Positions 63,500-64,000 of a DNA stretch of 64,000 nucleotides are shown one piece after another. Both the position numbers and the translations under genes were made by a program. The notes below the pieces were generated by a model. The model saw only the letters and a program-made list of their open reading frames with translations. It did no database searches and had not been told where the DNA came from. Each line of letters opens with the position of its first letter. Position 1 is the stretch's first letter. The DNA is from Phreatobacter stygius (GTDB lineage Bacteria > Pseudomonadota > Alphaproteobacteria > Rhizobiales > Phreatobacteraceae), in NCBI RefSeq assembly GCF_005144885.1, contig NZ_CP039690.1:5159001-5223000 (forward strand). The letters run 5' to 3'.

Positions 63500-64000
63500 T
63501 CAGGCGCTTTGCCGCACCGGCCCGGTCGAGTCCCGGATGATCAATTTCGGCGGCAGGATGCGCCGGGCCACCGGCCTTGCGGGGTCGTCGAGCCGGGCGA
63601 CCAGTTCGTCGGCGGCCTCGTAGCCCATGCGATACTGCGGAATACGCACCGAGGTGAGCGCCGGTTTGAGCTTGTCGACGAAAGGCATGTCGTTGAAGCC
63701 GGTCACCGAGACATCGCCGGGACAGGCGAGATTGAGCTCGTCCAGGGCGTCGTAGACGCCGAGCGCCAGCGCGTCGTTGGCGGCCACGATGCCGGTTGGG
63801 GCAAATCCCGATTCCAGCAGGTGCAGCGCCGCGCGCCGGCCGGCCTCCTCGCTGAACTGCCCGGCGATGACGACATTGCGTGGTCCGGCCTCCAGGCCAT
63901 GGCTTGCCGCCACCGCGGCAAAGGCCTCGCGACGGGTGCGGCCGGTCGAGACATCCTGCGGCCCGGCGATATGGGCAATGCGCCGATGACCGAGGTCGTG
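63500..64000 (-). CDS. LacI-family transcriptional regulator, C-terminal part (5' end outside window)
   Basis: 167 residues to the window edge, open at the 5' side. The periplasmic-binding-like effector domain is clear: HDLGHRRIAHIAGP, STGRTRREAF, PTGIVAANDALALGVYDAL, VSVTGFNDMPF and the C-terminal GYEAADELVARL, ending with RRILPPKLIIRDST, the family finish. The DNA-binding domain lies beyond base 64000. It likely represses the binding-protein gene downstream through the site at 63450. Confidence 0.9.
   Translation of the reverse strand, partial: HDLGHRRIAHIAGPQDVSTGRTRREAFAAVAASHGLEAGPRNVVIAGQFSEEAGRRAALHLLESGFAPTGIVAANDALALGVYDALDELNLACPGDVSVTGFNDMPFVDKLKPALTSVRIPQYRMGYEAADELVARLDDPARPVARRILPPKLIIRDSTGPVRQSA

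Overview
The window is GC-rich, densely packed DNA from an alphaproteobacterium, most likely of the Hyphomicrobiales (Rhizobiales). The indications are a complete minCDE operon, an AcdS/AcdR pair, many LysR, GntR-FCD, DeoR and LacI regulators, several polar amino-acid ABC importers, a Bug/TctC solute-binding protein and large PATR-type autotransporters. An ACC deaminase next to its Lrp regulator suggests plant association. No rRNA, tRNA, prophage or CRISPR array was seen.

Layout. 1-1770 is the 3' end of an autotransporter. 1893-9209 is a probable amino-acid uptake and breakdown island: HAD dehalogenase-like protein, solute-binding protein, two permeases, ATPase, threonine-dehydratase-like enzyme and GST on the minus strand. 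A DapA-family aldolase and a GntR regulator diverge from it across a perfect operator-like dyad. 9210-11871 holds a small conserved gene, acdS, acdR and a GFA-family protein. 11998-13841 is minCDE. 13935-23111 is metabolic and housekeeping: three oxidoreductases (two SDRs and an aldo/keto reductase), a 2-hydroxyacid dehydrogenase, LysR, an S41 peptidase-like protein and the Kup potassium transporter. 23491-27384 is a complete autotransporter with a long glycine-rich insert.

27734-36142 holds an AraC regulator and a divergent catabolic cluster. On the minus strand are an SDR and a polar amino-acid-type ABC importer. On the plus strand are a DeoR repressor, a BtpA/SgcQ-family TIM barrel, an FGGY kinase and a HAD phosphatase. 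This is my best candidate for an uncharacterised system: import, oxidation, phosphorylation, TIM-barrel chemistry and dephosphorylation under one repressor. Related dyads lie at both of its promoters.

36139-45331 contains a CDF metal exporter, a spermidine-synthase-like protein, a flavodoxin-fold reductase with its LysR, a COG0523 GTPase, a Tat-exported cyclase-family protein, a soluble double-PAS chemoreceptor and a LysR. 45346-63413 is a decaying accessory stretch bracketed by two almost identical IS481-family copies in inverted orientation. Between them lie a cupin, a periplasmic rhodanese with a YeeE/YedE sulfur transporter, a GyrI-like gene fragment, a frameshifted AbiEii-like toxin with its partner gene, a GntR/SDR/TctC group, an M16 peptidase pair, a MATE exporter, a LysR/RidA pair, a LysR with an in-frame amber codon and two small genes. 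The second IS copy splits a Tat-exported solute-binding protein gene at codons 15-17. The window ends inside a LacI regulator with a LacI-type operator in front of that broken gene.
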